NCBI GenBank assembly: GCA_020633335.1
Contig: JACKDU010000002.1
Location: forward strand, 930,001-994,000
Direction: 5' to 3'
DNA length: 64,000 bases
Source: Myxococcales bacterium
GTDB lineage: Bacteria > Myxococcota_A > Polyangia > Nannocystales > Nannocystaceae
Below are positions 24,659-32,982 of the stretch, piece after piece. A model generated the notes under the pieces. It had not been told where the DNA came from, searched no databases, and saw only the letters and a list, made by a program, of their open reading frames with translations. How positions within the stretch are numbered: position 1 is the stretch's first letter; every line of letters begins with the position of its first letter. Position numbers and translations under genes: made by a program.

Positions 24659-25846
24659 ATGTTCTCCCGCCGCAGCGCCTGGGTGACCGAGGCCTCGCCG
24701 CTGGCCCTGGCGATCGCCGACGCCCGCCGCCGCGGCGCGCCCCTCCTCGACCTGACGATCGCCAACCCGAGCGCGGTCGGCCTCCGCCACCCGCCCGAGC
24801 TCTACGCCGCCCTCGGCGACCCCGACGACGCCGCCTACGAGCCCCTCGCCTTCGGCCTCCCCGCCGCGCGCGAGGCGGTCGCAAACCACTACCGCGGCCG
24901 CGGCGTCGCCCTCGACGTCGCTTCGATCTGCCTGAGCGCCTCGACCAGCGAGGCCTACGCCCACCTCCTCGCGCTCCTCGCCGATCCCGGTGACGCCCTC
25001 CTGGTCCCGAGCCCGAGCTACCCGCTCCTCCGCTACCTCGCCGACCTCGCTGACCTCGAGCTGGTCCCCTACCGCCTCGCGTTCGACGGGGCGTGGCACG
25101 TCGACCTCGGCGACCTCCGGGCCCAGCTCGACGCGACCCCGCGGGCGCGGGCGATCGTCGCGATCGCCCCCAACAACCCGACCGGCAACTACCTCTCGGA
25201 CCACGAGATCGCCGCCCTCGACGAACTCGCGGCCGCCCGTCGCCTGGCCCTGATCGTCGACGAGGTCTTCCACGAATTCCCGGTCGACGATCGCCCGCAC
25301 CGCGGCCCCCTCGAGGGCCCGCGCGGCGCCCTCACCTTCACCCTCGGCGGCCTCTCCAAGCTCGCCGCGCTCCCCCAGCTCAAGCTCGCGTGGACGATCG
25401 CCAGCGGCCCGCCCGCGCTCGTGCACCCGGCCCTCGAGCGCCTCGAGGTGATCGCCGACACCTTCCTCAGCGTCGGCACCCCGGTGCAGCGGGCCCTGCC
25501 CCGCCTCCTCGCGGCCGCGCCGGCGATCCAGGCGACGATCCGCCGGCGCCTCCGGGCCAACCTCGCGACCCTCGCGCGGGCGGTCGAGGGCACCGCGATC
25601 ACCCTCCTGCCGGTCGAGGGCGGCTGGACGGCGCTCCTCCGCCTCCCGCTCCTCGCCGATCTCGATGATCGCGGCTGGGCCCACCATCTCCTCGAGAGCG
25701 CCGACCTGATCTGCCAGCCGGGTTACCTCTACGACCTCGACGGCGCCTACCTGGCGCTCTCGCTGCTGACCCCGCCCGAGGCGCTCGCGGTCGGGATCGA
25801 TCGCCTCGTCGCCGCCGTCGAGCGGGTGCTAGCCTCGGGCCCATGA
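24659..25846 (+). CDS. PLP-dependent aminotransferase, class I/II
   Basis: A 395-residue fold-type I aminotransferase, cytoplasmic. PNNPTGN at 171-177, the PLP-ring Asp at 201 (LIVDEVFHEF) and Schiff-base Lys234 (TLGGLSKLAALPQLKLAW) are all present, as is the Arg/aromatic C-terminal half. It resembles the alanine/aspartate aminotransferase-like group in which the N-terminal segment reads LDLTIANPS and the substrate is unassigned. The stop overlaps the start of the O-methyltransferase gene (ATGA), so the two are coupled. The amino donor and acceptor cannot be deduced. Confidence 0.92.
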   Translation: MFSRRSAWVTEASPLALAIADARRRGAPLLDLTIANPSAVGLRHPPELYAALGDPDDAAYEPLAFGLPAAREAVANHYRGRGVALDVASICLSASTSEAYAHLLALLADPGDALLVPSPSYPLLRYLADLADLELVPYRLAFDGAWHVDLGDLRAQLDATPRARAIVAIAPNNPTGNYLSDHEIAALDELAAARRLALIVDEVFHEFPVDDRPHRGPLEGPRGALTFTLGGLSKLAALPQLKLAWTIASGPPALVHPALERLEVIADTFLSVGTPVQRALPRLLAAAPAIQATIRRRLRANLATLARAVEGTAITLLPVEGGWTALLRLPLLADLDDRGWAHHLLESADLICQPGYLYDLDGAYLALSLLTPPEALAVGIDRLVAAVERVLASGP

Positions 25847-26508
25847 GCGCCCCCCGCGAGCTCACCCTCCTCCCGCCGGCGATCGCCGACTACGTCCACG
25901 CCCACACCACCCCGGAGGGCGAGCTCTTCGCCCGCCTCCGCGACGAGACCCAGGCCGACCTCGCGGCGCCGCAGATGCAGGTTGGCCGGGTCGAGGGCGC
26001 CTTCCTCCGCCTCCTCGTCGGCATCGCCGGCGCCCGCTCGATCCTCGAGATCGGCACCTACAGCGGCTACTCCGGGCTGGCGATGGCCTCGGCGCTCCCG
26101 GACGACGGGGCCCTGGTGACCTGCGACGTCGATCCGGTGGCGACCGCGGTCGCCCGCCGCTACTTCGACGAGAGCGGCCACGGCCACAAGATCGCGATCC
26201 GCCTGGGGCCAGCGATCGAGACGATCGCCGAGCTCGCGGCCGCCGGTCGCCGCTTCGACCTCGTCTTCATCGACGCCGACAAGGAGAGCTACGGCGCCTA
26301 CTGGGAGGCGGTGCTCCCCCTGGTGCCGGTGGGCGGGCTCATCGTCGCCGACAACACCCTCTGGAGCGGCAAGGTCCTCGACCCCCAGGAGGCCAGCGAT
26401 CACGCGATCGTCGCGTTCAACCGCCAGGTCGCCGCCGACCCGCGGGTCGAGCAGGTGCTCCTCTCGATCCGCGACGGGGTGATGCTCGCGCGCAAGCGCA
26501 GCGACTAG
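25843..26508 (+). CDS. O-methyltransferase, caffeoyl-CoA/catechol type
   Basis: A 221-residue SAM-dependent methyltransferase of O-methyltransferase family 3. SAM motif I is ILEIGTYSGYSGLAMA starting at 67. FIDADKESY at 142-150 and ADNTLWSGKV near 175 supply the divalent metal ligands, and the final segment IRDGVMLARK is typical. These enzymes methylate catechol-like hydroxyls using Mg2+. It is translationally coupled to the aminotransferase, which could mean a small biosynthetic or tailoring pair, but the substrate is unknown. Confidence 0.93.
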   Translation: MSAPRELTLLPPAIADYVHAHTTPEGELFARLRDETQADLAAPQMQVGRVEGAFLRLLVGIAGARSILEIGTYSGYSGLAMASALPDDGALVTCDVDPVATAVARRYFDESGHGHKIAIRLGPAIETIAELAAAGRRFDLVFIDADKESYGAYWEAVLPLVPVGGLIVADNTLWSGKVLDPQEASDHAIVAFNRQVAADPRVEQVLLSIRDGVMLARKRSD

Positions 26509-26664
26509 TGGACCCGGTGGGCCGCCGGGCCCGTCGGGCGCCGCGCTCTACGCGCTCCGCGCCCCCTCGCCGAAGCGACAGCGGCCCCGGGCGAGCGCTG
26601 ACAAAATGTCACAGAGACGACCCGCGCCCGCCCAGAAAGGTGATGAAGATTCCCCGCCTCACCC

Positions 26665-26680
26665 TGGCACTCTGGTTGCA
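26665..26680 (+). promoter_or_regulatory. Sigma-54-type -24/-12 promoter match
   Basis: TGGCAC-TCTGG-TTGCA, an exact match to TGGCAC-N5-TTGCA with the GG and GC dinucleotides correctly spaced. Transcription would begin near 26691, just before the MYXO-CTERM/barrel gene pair. AAGGAGGG at 26680-26686 overlaps the -12 element and would fall outside such a transcript. Confidence 0.55.
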
Positions 26681-26716
26681 AGGAGGGAATCGTTGCAGAA
26701 TACCCGGACGCATCGC

Positions 26717-28168
26717 ATGCGACACCTTCGCCCCCTCCTCGCCGCCGCAGCCGCGGGCCTCGCCCTGACCGCGACCCCTGCGGTCGCCCAGGATCCCGGC
26801 AGCGGCTCGTCGGTCAACCCCGGCGCCGACTCCTTCGCCATCCGCTACTACCTCACCGACGGCGAGGGCAACCGCGTTCGGCAGATGACGCCGAACGACA
26901 TGCGCTACTTCGTCAACAAGGCGCGCTGCGAGTGCGGGCAGAAGATCGACTCCCAGGTCCGCCTCCTCAGCACCGGGACGCCCTACAACCCGATCCAGAT
27001 CTACGGCTACATCGGCACCCAGTGCGCGACCGCCGAGACCTCCTTCAACCCCCAGTTCAAGCGCTGCGCCCAGTTCACGGCGGCCCCGACCAATTCCTTC
27101 CTCTCCAACCAGGGCGTCGCCTTCGCGCCGATCTGGCTGACCAGCGGCGTCGACAACCTCTCCGAGATGGCCGACCAGGAGGCGCGCGACCCCGAGACCG
27201 CGACCCCGGCGGGGACCTGCGACGGCGCCCCCGGTGAGGGCGGGATCTGGCTCTGCGGACAGACGGACTCGAACGCCGGCTGCCAGGCGGAGGAGTTCTT
27301 CATCACCGGCACCCAGAACGTGAACTTCACCGACGGCTCGACCTCGCAGGGGATCACCGTCGACTACCAGCCGCCGCTCTCGCTCCCCACCAACCTCTCG
27401 GCGTCGGTCGGCGACGGGGCGGTGGTCCTCTCGTGGAGCCTCCCCGCGGGCGGCAGCGACGCCTACGGCTTCCGCGTCCTCTGCGAGGTGGCCGAGAGCG
27501 GCGAGCCGGCGGTCAGCGGCCTGGTCTCCGACCCCGGCGTCGCCGCCAACACCTACGGGACGATCTACTACACCAAGGAGAACCTCTGCCCGGACGGCGC
27601 CTGGTGGACGCCCTCCGGTCAGAGCGGCACGACCACCGGCGGCACGACCGACGGCACGACCACCGACGGCACGACCACCGACGGCACGACCACCGGGACC
27701 ACCGGGACCTCCAGCACCACCGACGCGTCGACCACCGACGCGACCACGGGGACGACCGGCGGCGACACCGGCGGCGACACGCCGGTCTCGACGGTCTGCC
27801 CGGACGATCGCCCCGAGAGCGGGATCTGCAGCCTCAAGTGGGACTACGTGTGCACCAACCACCTCGCGGGCAACACCAAGAGCACGCGGGTGACCGGCCT
27901 CGAGAACGGCAAGCGCTACAACTTCCTCCTCCTCGCCTACGATCAGGCGGGCAACCCGATCTCGGTCGGGAAGATCGAGAACGTCGCCCCGGTCGAGACC
28001 AACGACCTCTGGGAGCAGTGCGAGGCCGACGGTGACATCTGCGGCGACGCTGGCTTCTGCGCGGTCGACCGCGAGGCCCAGGGCGGCCACGGAGGGGCGC
28101 TCGCGTTCGTCATCGGCATCGGCCTCGCCGCCGCCCGCCGCCGCCGCTGGATCAGGAAGATCCCGTGA
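26717..28168 (+). CDS. Secreted Cys-rich protein with Thr/Gly repeat and MYXO-CTERM-like tail
   Basis: 483 residues. The signal peptide ends ATPAVAQ (about residue 25). A 190-residue N-terminal domain with paired cysteines follows. A fibronectin III-like segment begins at 222 (LPTNLSASVGDGAVVLSW). A Thr/Gly/Asp linker at 304-348 is encoded by 15-base tandem repeats, and it continues as a second half of the FN3-like fold (RVTGLENGKRYNFLLLAYDQAGNPIS). The end (GGHGGALAFVIGIGLAAARRRR) resembles a MYXO-CTERM sorting tail, implying surface attachment. ATG 26717 starts the signal peptide cleanly. TTG 26693, with AAGGAGGG six bases before it, is the rival start. It overlaps the barrel gene by 4 bases, suggesting cooperation at the outer membrane. 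Confidence 0.85.
   Translation: MRHLRPLLAAAAAGLALTATPAVAQDPGSGSSVNPGADSFAIRYYLTDGEGNRVRQMTPNDMRYFVNKARCECGQKIDSQVRLLSTGTPYNPIQIYGYIGTQCATAETSFNPQFKRCAQFTAAPTNSFLSNQGVAFAPIWLTSGVDNLSEMADQEARDPETATPAGTCDGAPGEGGIWLCGQTDSNAGCQAEEFFITGTQNVNFTDGSTSQGITVDYQPPLSLPTNLSASVGDGAVVLSWSLPAGGSDAYGFRVLCEVAESGEPAVSGLVSDPGVAANTYGTIYYTKENLCPDGAWWTPSGQSGTTTGGTTDGTTTDGTTTDGTTTGTTGTSSTTDASTTDATTGTTGGDTGGDTPVSTVCPDDRPESGICSLKWDYVCTNHLAGNTKSTRVTGLENGKRYNFLLLAYDQAGNPISVGKIENVAPVETNDLWEQCEADGDICGDAGFCAVDREAQGGHGGALAFVIGIGLAAARRRRWIRKIP
27625..27710 (+). repeat. 15-base tandem repeat encoding Thr/Gly/Asp linker
   Basis: Three adjacent copies of GACGGCACGACCACC (27650-27694) flanked by diverged copies. It encodes DGTTT repeats in the linker of the MYXO-CTERM protein and is a likely site of length variation. 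Confidence 0.8.
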
Positions 28169-29172
28169 TCACGACCCTCGCCACGCTCCTCATCATCCTC
28201 GGCGAGACGGCGGCCCCTCCCCCGCCCGCCGAGCCCGTCGACGTCGCCAGCAGCGAGGACGCCGAGGCGCCCCCGAGCGAGGCGCCCCCGAGCGAGACCG
28301 CGGACGCCCCCCCCGAGGCCCCGCCGGCCGAGGAGGATGAGCCCTGGGTGATCCCGCCGCCCGAGGAGCCCCAGGTCCCGCCGACCTCGGCCGCCGTCGA
28401 GCGCCAGGGCAACCCCGAGCTCACCGAGGCCCTGAACGCCCCGAAGAAGCGGGGCTACGCGCAGTACGAGTCGCCGCAGAACTTCGCCGCCGAGATCAAA
28501 TTCGGACCCTACCTCCCCGACGTCGATCGCCGCTACAACGGCCCCGACGAGTTCGGACCCTACGCCAAGATCTTCGGCGAGACCGACGATCGCGGGGTGA
28601 CGACCGGCGCGCCGAAGAAGCTCATGATGACCGCCGCCGCCTTCGAGTGGCAGTTCCTCAACCCCGGCGGGATCGGCCCCCTCGGCCTCGGCTACACCTT
28701 CTCCTTCGCCCGCGACAAGGCGCAGGCGCTCCTCGCCGATCCGCCGGCCACCGGCTCGGTCCGCTCCGAGGCCGACTCGACGGTCTTCTGGGTGATGCCG
28801 ATGGCGCTCCAGCTGGTCTACCGCTTCGAGCTCCTCGCCGACCGCGTCCACATCCCGATCGTCCCCTACGTCAAGGGCGGGCTCGCCTGGTCGCTCTGGT
28901 GGTCGAAGAACGGCGACGGCAAGCTCTCGCGCAACAGCATGGGCGAGAAGGCGCTCGGCGGCGTCTGGGGCTGGCAGCTCAACGCCGGCGGGATGCTCCG
29001 CCTCGACTTCCTCGAGGTCGGCTCGTCGCGCACCCTCGACCGGACCACCGGGATCAACCACACCTACCTCTTCGGCGAGTACCAGCTCTCGCGGATCGAC
29101 AACTTCGGCCGCGAGAACGCGATGAGCCTGGGCAGCAGCACCTGGCTCTTGGGCCTGGCGATCGAGTTCTAG
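28165..29172 (+). CDS. Outer-membrane beta-barrel protein, MXAN_2562-like
   Basis: 335 residues. A short hydrophobic N-terminus is followed by a Pro/Glu/Ala-rich segment to about residue 80, and then a barrel-like region of alternating hydrophobic strands ending in the classic C-terminal aromatic (WLLGLAIEF). AAEIKFGPYLPDVDRRYNG near 108 resembles the start of the MXAN_2562 family barrel. The start is GTG 28165, overlapping the upstream stop (GTGA). The Pro/Glu-rich stretch may span periplasm or bind peptidoglycan. Cotranscribed with the MYXO-CTERM protein, which it might anchor or export; that link is inference. Confidence 0.82.
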   Translation: MITTLATLLIILGETAAPPPPAEPVDVASSEDAEAPPSEAPPSETADAPPEAPPAEEDEPWVIPPPEEPQVPPTSAAVERQGNPELTEALNAPKKRGYAQYESPQNFAAEIKFGPYLPDVDRRYNGPDEFGPYAKIFGETDDRGVTTGAPKKLMMTAAAFEWQFLNPGGIGPLGLGYTFSFARDKAQALLADPPATGSVRSEADSTVFWVMPMALQLVYRFELLADRVHIPIVPYVKGGLAWSLWWSKNGDGKLSRNSMGEKALGGVWGWQLNAGGMLRLDFLEVGSSRTLDRTTGINHTYLFGEYQLSRIDNFGRENAMSLGSSTWLLGLAIEF

Positions 29173-29190
29173 CGCCTGACGGCTCCGCGG

Positions 29191-29216
29191 CCGCGTCGAT
29201 CGTGACATCGACGCGG
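29191..29216. terminator. Hairpin between convergent barrel and rnr genes
   Basis: A 10-base stem CCGCGTCGAT/ATCGACGCGG with loop CGTGAC, positioned between the two stop codons. No T-run. Confidence 0.6.
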
Positions 29217-29224
29217 ACGCGGCG

Positions 29225-31231
29225 CTAGGTCGCCGCCTCGAGGCGTGAGATCAGGACGAACTCGACCCGGCGCCGCTGGAGGTCCGAGTCGATCGCCTCG
29301 ACCACCACCCGGTCGCCGACGCAGAGCGCGAAGCCGCTCCGCCGACCGACCACCCGCACGCCGTTGTCCTCGATCTCGAAGCTCTCGGCCCGCTCGCGCT
29401 CGAGGGTGTTGAGGCGGATCATCCCGTCGACGTAGGGCCGCTCGATCGCCACGAAGATCCCGCTCTGGGCGATCCCCGAGACCATCCCCTCGAAGCGATC
29501 GCCGATCCGCTCGCGCATGAAGTGGGCGGCGAAGAGCGCCTTGGTGTCACGTTCGGCCGCCAGCACCTCGCGCTCGCGGAGGCTCGAGCGCTGGGCCTGG
29601 GCGCCGCTCGCGTCGCGCTCGGGCATCGTCGGCGCCGGCGCCGGCCCGGCCTTGCCGCCGCTGCGGGCGAGCCAGGCCTTGAGGACGCGGTGGGCGATCA
29701 CGTCGGGGTAGCGGCGGATCGGCGAGGTGAAGTGGACGTAGGCGTCGCTCGCCAGCGCGAAGTGGCCGAGGTTATCGACCCGGTACTCCGCCTGCGACAT
29801 CGCCCGCAGCATCAGCATGTTGAGCGGCTGCGAGCGCGGGTGGCTCTTGACCTTCGAGACCAGCTTCTGGAAGCCGCGCGAGGTCGTCAGCTTCTCGGGC
29901 TCGACGCGGACCCCGAGGACCTCGGCCGCCCGCGCCAGCCGCTCGAGGCGCTCCTCGTCGGGCGGCGCGTGGACCCGGAAGACGATCGGCAAGCGGCGGG
30001 CGACCGCGATCCGGGCGGTCGCCTCGTTGGCCGCGAGCATCAGCTCCTCGATCAGGTTGTAGGCCCGGGTCATCTCGCGGGTCGCCCGGCTCGGGACGAT
30101 GTCGCGGATCCGCTCGGGGTCGTCCTCGTCGAGGACCACCTTGGTCTCCGGCAGGTTGAGCTCGATCGCCCCGAGCGCGAGGCGGCGCCGGCGGAGGCGA
30201 TCCGCGGCCGCCCGCAGGACCGCGATCCGATCGCCGATCTCCGGCGGCAGGTGCTCGCCGGTCGCCAGCTCGCGGGCGACGAGGTCGTAGGAGAGGCGGG
30301 CCCGGCTGTGGATCACCGCCGCCCGCACCTCCGTGTCGTGGATCTCGCCGGACGCGTCGAGGCGCATCGACACGACCATGGCGCAGCGATCCTCGCGGGG
30401 GACCAGCGAGCAGATCTTCGACGAGAGCTGCTCCGGCAGCATCGGGATCGCCCGGTTGGGGAGGTAGGTCGAGAAGCAGCGCCAGGCCGCCTCGCGGTCG
30501 ATCACCGAGCCCTCGCGGACGTAGTGGGAGACGTCGGCGACGGCGACGTGGAGGCGCATGTCCGCGCCCTGGAGATCCTTGCCGAGGAGCTCGACGCAGA
30601 CCGCGTCGTCGAAGTCGCGGGCGTCCTCGGGATCGATGGTCATGAAGGGGAGCCCGCGGAGATCGTCGCGCCCCTCGAGGTCGGCCTCGCCCACCTCGGT
30701 CGGCACCTCCTCGGCGGCCGCCAGCACCTCCGGCGGGAAGAGCGGGTCGATCCCGTGCTCGATCAGCACCTTCGCCTGCTCGGTCGCCAGCGATCCCGGC
30801 TCGCCGAGCACCCGCTCGATCTCAACGGTCATGTCCTCATGGACAGCATCGGGGTAGCGGAGGATCCGACCGACGACGACGACGCCGGTGACCAGCGCGT
30901 CCTGCTCGGCCTGCTCGACCTCGGCGTGGCACAAGATCCGCGGGTCGTCGGGGTCGAGGAGCCAGAAGCGCCCCGCCTGCCGGAGCATCCCGGTGATCCG
31001 GGCGCGGCGGCGCTCGATCACCGCCTCGACGGTCCCCTCGTCGCCGCGCTCGGCCGACCAGTAGCGGACCAGCACCTCGTCGCCGTCGATCGCCGGGGCG
31101 AAGCGGCCGGGGGGGAGGAAGATCGATCCCTCGCCGTCGGAGCGGACCGCGAAGGCGTAGCCCCCCGGGTTCACCTGGAGGCGGGCGGCGACGGGCTCAT
31201 CCGACCCGCCTTGTCGCTTGCTTGAACGCAC
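29225..31231 (-). CDS. rnr: Ribonuclease R
   Basis: A processive 3'-5' exoribonuclease of the RNase II/R family, degrading structured RNA in the cytoplasm. It has an N-terminal cold-shock-like domain (VNPGGYAFAV, then SIFLPPGRF), an RNB catalytic domain with the metal-binding TIDPEDARDFDDA at about 198-210 and HYVREGSVIDREA, HFTSPIRRYPDVIAHRVL, then an S1 domain (FEGMVSGIAQSGIFVAIERPYVDGMIRL). The GTG at 31231 is chosen. A start at 31291 would add 20 unlikely residues. At 668 residues it is shorter than enterobacterial RNase R and lacks the long N-terminal helix and basic tail. It carries an exact interspersed palindrome at 30832-30845. Confidence 0.94.
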   Translation of the reverse strand: MRSSKRQGGSDEPVAARLQVNPGGYAFAVRSDGEGSIFLPPGRFAPAIDGDEVLVRYWSAERGDEGTVEAVIERRRARITGMLRQAGRFWLLDPDDPRILCHAEVEQAEQDALVTGVVVVGRILRYPDAVHEDMTVEIERVLGEPGSLATEQAKVLIEHGIDPLFPPEVLAAAEEVPTEVGEADLEGRDDLRGLPFMTIDPEDARDFDDAVCVELLGKDLQGADMRLHVAVADVSHYVREGSVIDREAAWRCFSTYLPNRAIPMLPEQLSSKICSLVPREDRCAMVVSMRLDASGEIHDTEVRAAVIHSRARLSYDLVARELATGEHLPPEIGDRIAVLRAAADRLRRRRLALGAIELNLPETKVVLDEDDPERIRDIVPSRATREMTRAYNLIEELMLAANEATARIAVARRLPIVFRVHAPPDEERLERLARAAEVLGVRVEPEKLTTSRGFQKLVSKVKSHPRSQPLNMLMLRAMSQAEYRVDNLGHFALASDAYVHFTSPIRRYPDVIAHRVLKAWLARSGGKAGPAPAPTMPERDASGAQAQRSSLREREVLAAERDTKALFAAHFMRERIGDRFEGMVSGIAQSGIFVAIERPYVDGMIRLNTLERERAESFEIEDNGVRVVGRRSGFALCVGDRVVVEAIDSDLQRRRVEFVLISRLEAAT
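30832..30845. repeat. Interspersed palindrome, copy C (exact TGTCC-N4-GGACA)
   Basis: TGTCCTCATGGACA inside rnr. The coding strand (DAVHEDMTV) uses rare codons GCT, CAT and GTT here. Confidence 0.7.
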
Positions 31232-31293
31232 GCCGGCAAGCTCGCACGCGCCCCGCCGCCGGGCAACCTCCAGGCGAGTGCCCTGGCACACGC

Positions 31294-32388
31294 TCAGCGG
31301 AGCGCCCGCAGGACGCCGTCGTCGCAGCCGACGATCAGGAGCCCGTCCTCGGCGATCGCGACCGCGGCGTCGACGTCCTCGGGGAGCTCGTAGCGCCAGC
31401 GTTCGCGCCCCCGGCGGTCGAGCGCGCGGATGAAGTCGTCGCGTGCGCCGAAGTAGACGCTCCCCTCGGCGTCGACGATCGGCGCCGACGCGATCGCGTC
31501 GCCGGCGGCATAGGACCAGCGGAGGGCGCCGTCCGGCCGGATCGCGTAGAGCACCCCGTCGAGCGCGGCCGCGTAGATCGTGTCATCGGCGGCGACCGCC
31601 AGGGGCGCGCGGACGTCCCTGCCGGCGGTGAAGGTCCAGCGGAGCGCGCCCGCGGGATCGACCGCGATCACCCGGCCGTCGTCGGCGGCCGCGACCACGA
31701 CCCCGCTCGAGAGCATCACCGGCGCGGCGTCGACGTCGGGGCCGAGCTCGACCCGCCAGCGCAGCGCCCCCTCGCGATCGAGCGCGATCAGCCCCCCGTC
31801 CTGGGCGCCGACGAAGAGCGATCCGTCGGCGGCGACCAGCGGCGCGGCGCCGACGTGGGCCGCCCGCGCGGCGATCCCCGGGTCCGCCCCCCCCTCTCGA
31901 TCAGGCTCCTCCCCCGCCTCCTTCGGAAAGTGCCAGCGGATCGTCCCGTCGTCGTCGAGGTGGTAGATCCCGTCGGCGCCGACATAGATCCCGCCCCCCG
32001 GCCCGATCGTCGGCCCGCCGTCGGGATCGCAGCGGCTGCCCTCAGGGCCAGGTGCGCGCGGCGGCTCGCAGGCGCCGAGGCGGCGCCGCCAGACGATCGC
32101 CGCGGCGTCGGGATCGATCGCGTAGAGGACATCATCATCGGCGCCGACGATCAGGCGGCCCTCGCCGTCGACCGCCGGGCTCCCCCAGATCAGCCCGGGG
32201 ACGTTGAGATCGAGGGCGACGCGCCCCGCCTGCGGCCCCGCGAGGGGGACGCCGACGAAGCGGCCGGCGTGGGTGCCGACGAAGGCCGCGGGCTCGCCCT
32301 GGAGGGTCGCCAGCGCCGGCGTCCCGGTGATCGCGGCGCCGAGCTCGACCTCCCAGACCACGCTCGGGGCAGCGGCGGGGCCGACCAC
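31294..32388 (-). CDS. PQQ-type beta-propeller protein, probably 3' part of a frameshifted lipoprotein gene
   Basis: 364 residues of repeated beta-propeller blades of the PQQ/quinoprotein type: recurring GSLFVGAQDGGLIALDREGALRW, DDTIYAAALDGVLYAIRPDGALRW and SVYFGARDDFIRALDRRGRERW. These repeats are structural, with no dehydrogenase active site seen. Such propellers usually act outside the cytoplasm, yet this frame has no signal peptide: it begins at a GTG in Arg/Gly/Pro-rich sequence and hits a stop (TGA) near 32179-32181. A lipoprotein signal lies immediately upstream in another frame (32444-32690). A single missing base in the six-C run at 32438-32443 would join them. Either the gene is frameshifted or the sequence has an error. 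Confidence 0.8.
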   Translation of the reverse strand: MVGPAAAPSVVWEVELGAAITGTPALATLQGEPAAFVGTHAGRFVGVPLAGPQAGRVALDLNVPGLIWGSPAVDGEGRLIVGADDDVLYAIDPDAAAIVWRRRLGACEPPRAPGPEGSRCDPDGGPTIGPGGGIYVGADGIYHLDDDGTIRWHFPKEAGEEPDREGGADPGIAARAAHVGAAPLVAADGSLFVGAQDGGLIALDREGALRWRVELGPDVDAAPVMLSSGVVVAAADDGRVIAVDPAGALRWTFTAGRDVRAPLAVAADDTIYAAALDGVLYAIRPDGALRWSYAAGDAIASAPIVDAEGSVYFGARDDFIRALDRRGRERWRYELPEDVDAAVAIAEDGLLIVGCDDGVLRALR

Positions 32389-32443
32389 CTCGAGGGGCCG
32401 CCCGGGCCCGCCCCGCCGCGGCTCCAGGGGCGCGCGGCCCCCC

Positions 32444-32690
32444 GCGCCCCGGCGCGCTTCGCCGCCGCCGCTGGCACGTCACCGCCGCCGCCGCCGTCGG
32501 CCTCGGGCGAGCAATCGCCCCCGGTCGGGCAGGAGCCAGACGCCGCCGACGCGCCGGCTCCCCCGCCGCCGAGCGCCGAGCAGGCGGCGCAAAACACGGC
32601 GACAAAAGAGAAAATAAGCGCGTTCCTCGCCTCCCCGAGCGCTCGCCGCCGCCCCTGACCCGGCCCGCCAAAGAGCCACCGGACCCCCAA
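32444..32690 (-). pseudogene. Out-of-frame lipoprotein signal and linker, likely 5' part of the PQQ-propeller gene
   Basis: In the minus frame one base away from the propeller frame, residues RNALIFSFVAVFCAAC form a lipoprotein signal with lipobox CAAC. A Gly/Ala/Ser/Cys-rich linker follows, as in the other lipoproteins of this window. The start is uncertain (TTG 32690 or ATG 32729). The frame degenerates into Arg/Pro/Trp-rich sequence after the six-base homopolymer at 32438-32443, exactly where the propeller frame becomes good. Confidence 0.55.
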
Positions 32691-32982
32691 AATAGGCCGC
32701 TCAAACGACGTTTCCGGGTCAGCCCCCATGTCCTGCAGATCCCCCTGGAAAAAAACTTCGGGTTGAGTAAACATCGCCGGCTTGGCCCGAGAGGGGGCGA
32801 TTCTCTGCACTTCTTCGCTCCTGGCCATCGCCGCTCCACAGCCCCTCGTCAAGTGCTTTGACATCGATAATTGACGGTGGTAGTGGTAGTTGGCACCTGC
32901 GAGGTGCGATGCTCGAAATGGCCAACGCTCCCGCCGTAGCGCGAGCCTTGGTAACTCCCTGCGCATTCTTTCAGGAGAACCC
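32691..32982. other. Intergenic region with lower GC, no gene seen
   Basis: About 290 bases between the lipoprotein signal fragment and the AblB-like gene. It contains a perfect TTGACA (32858-32863) with TAGTGG 17 bases downstream, a candidate promoter for the acetyltransferase, and the intergenic motif AATTGACGGTGG at 32869-32880, which also occurs near 49280 and 51914. Confidence 0.5.
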
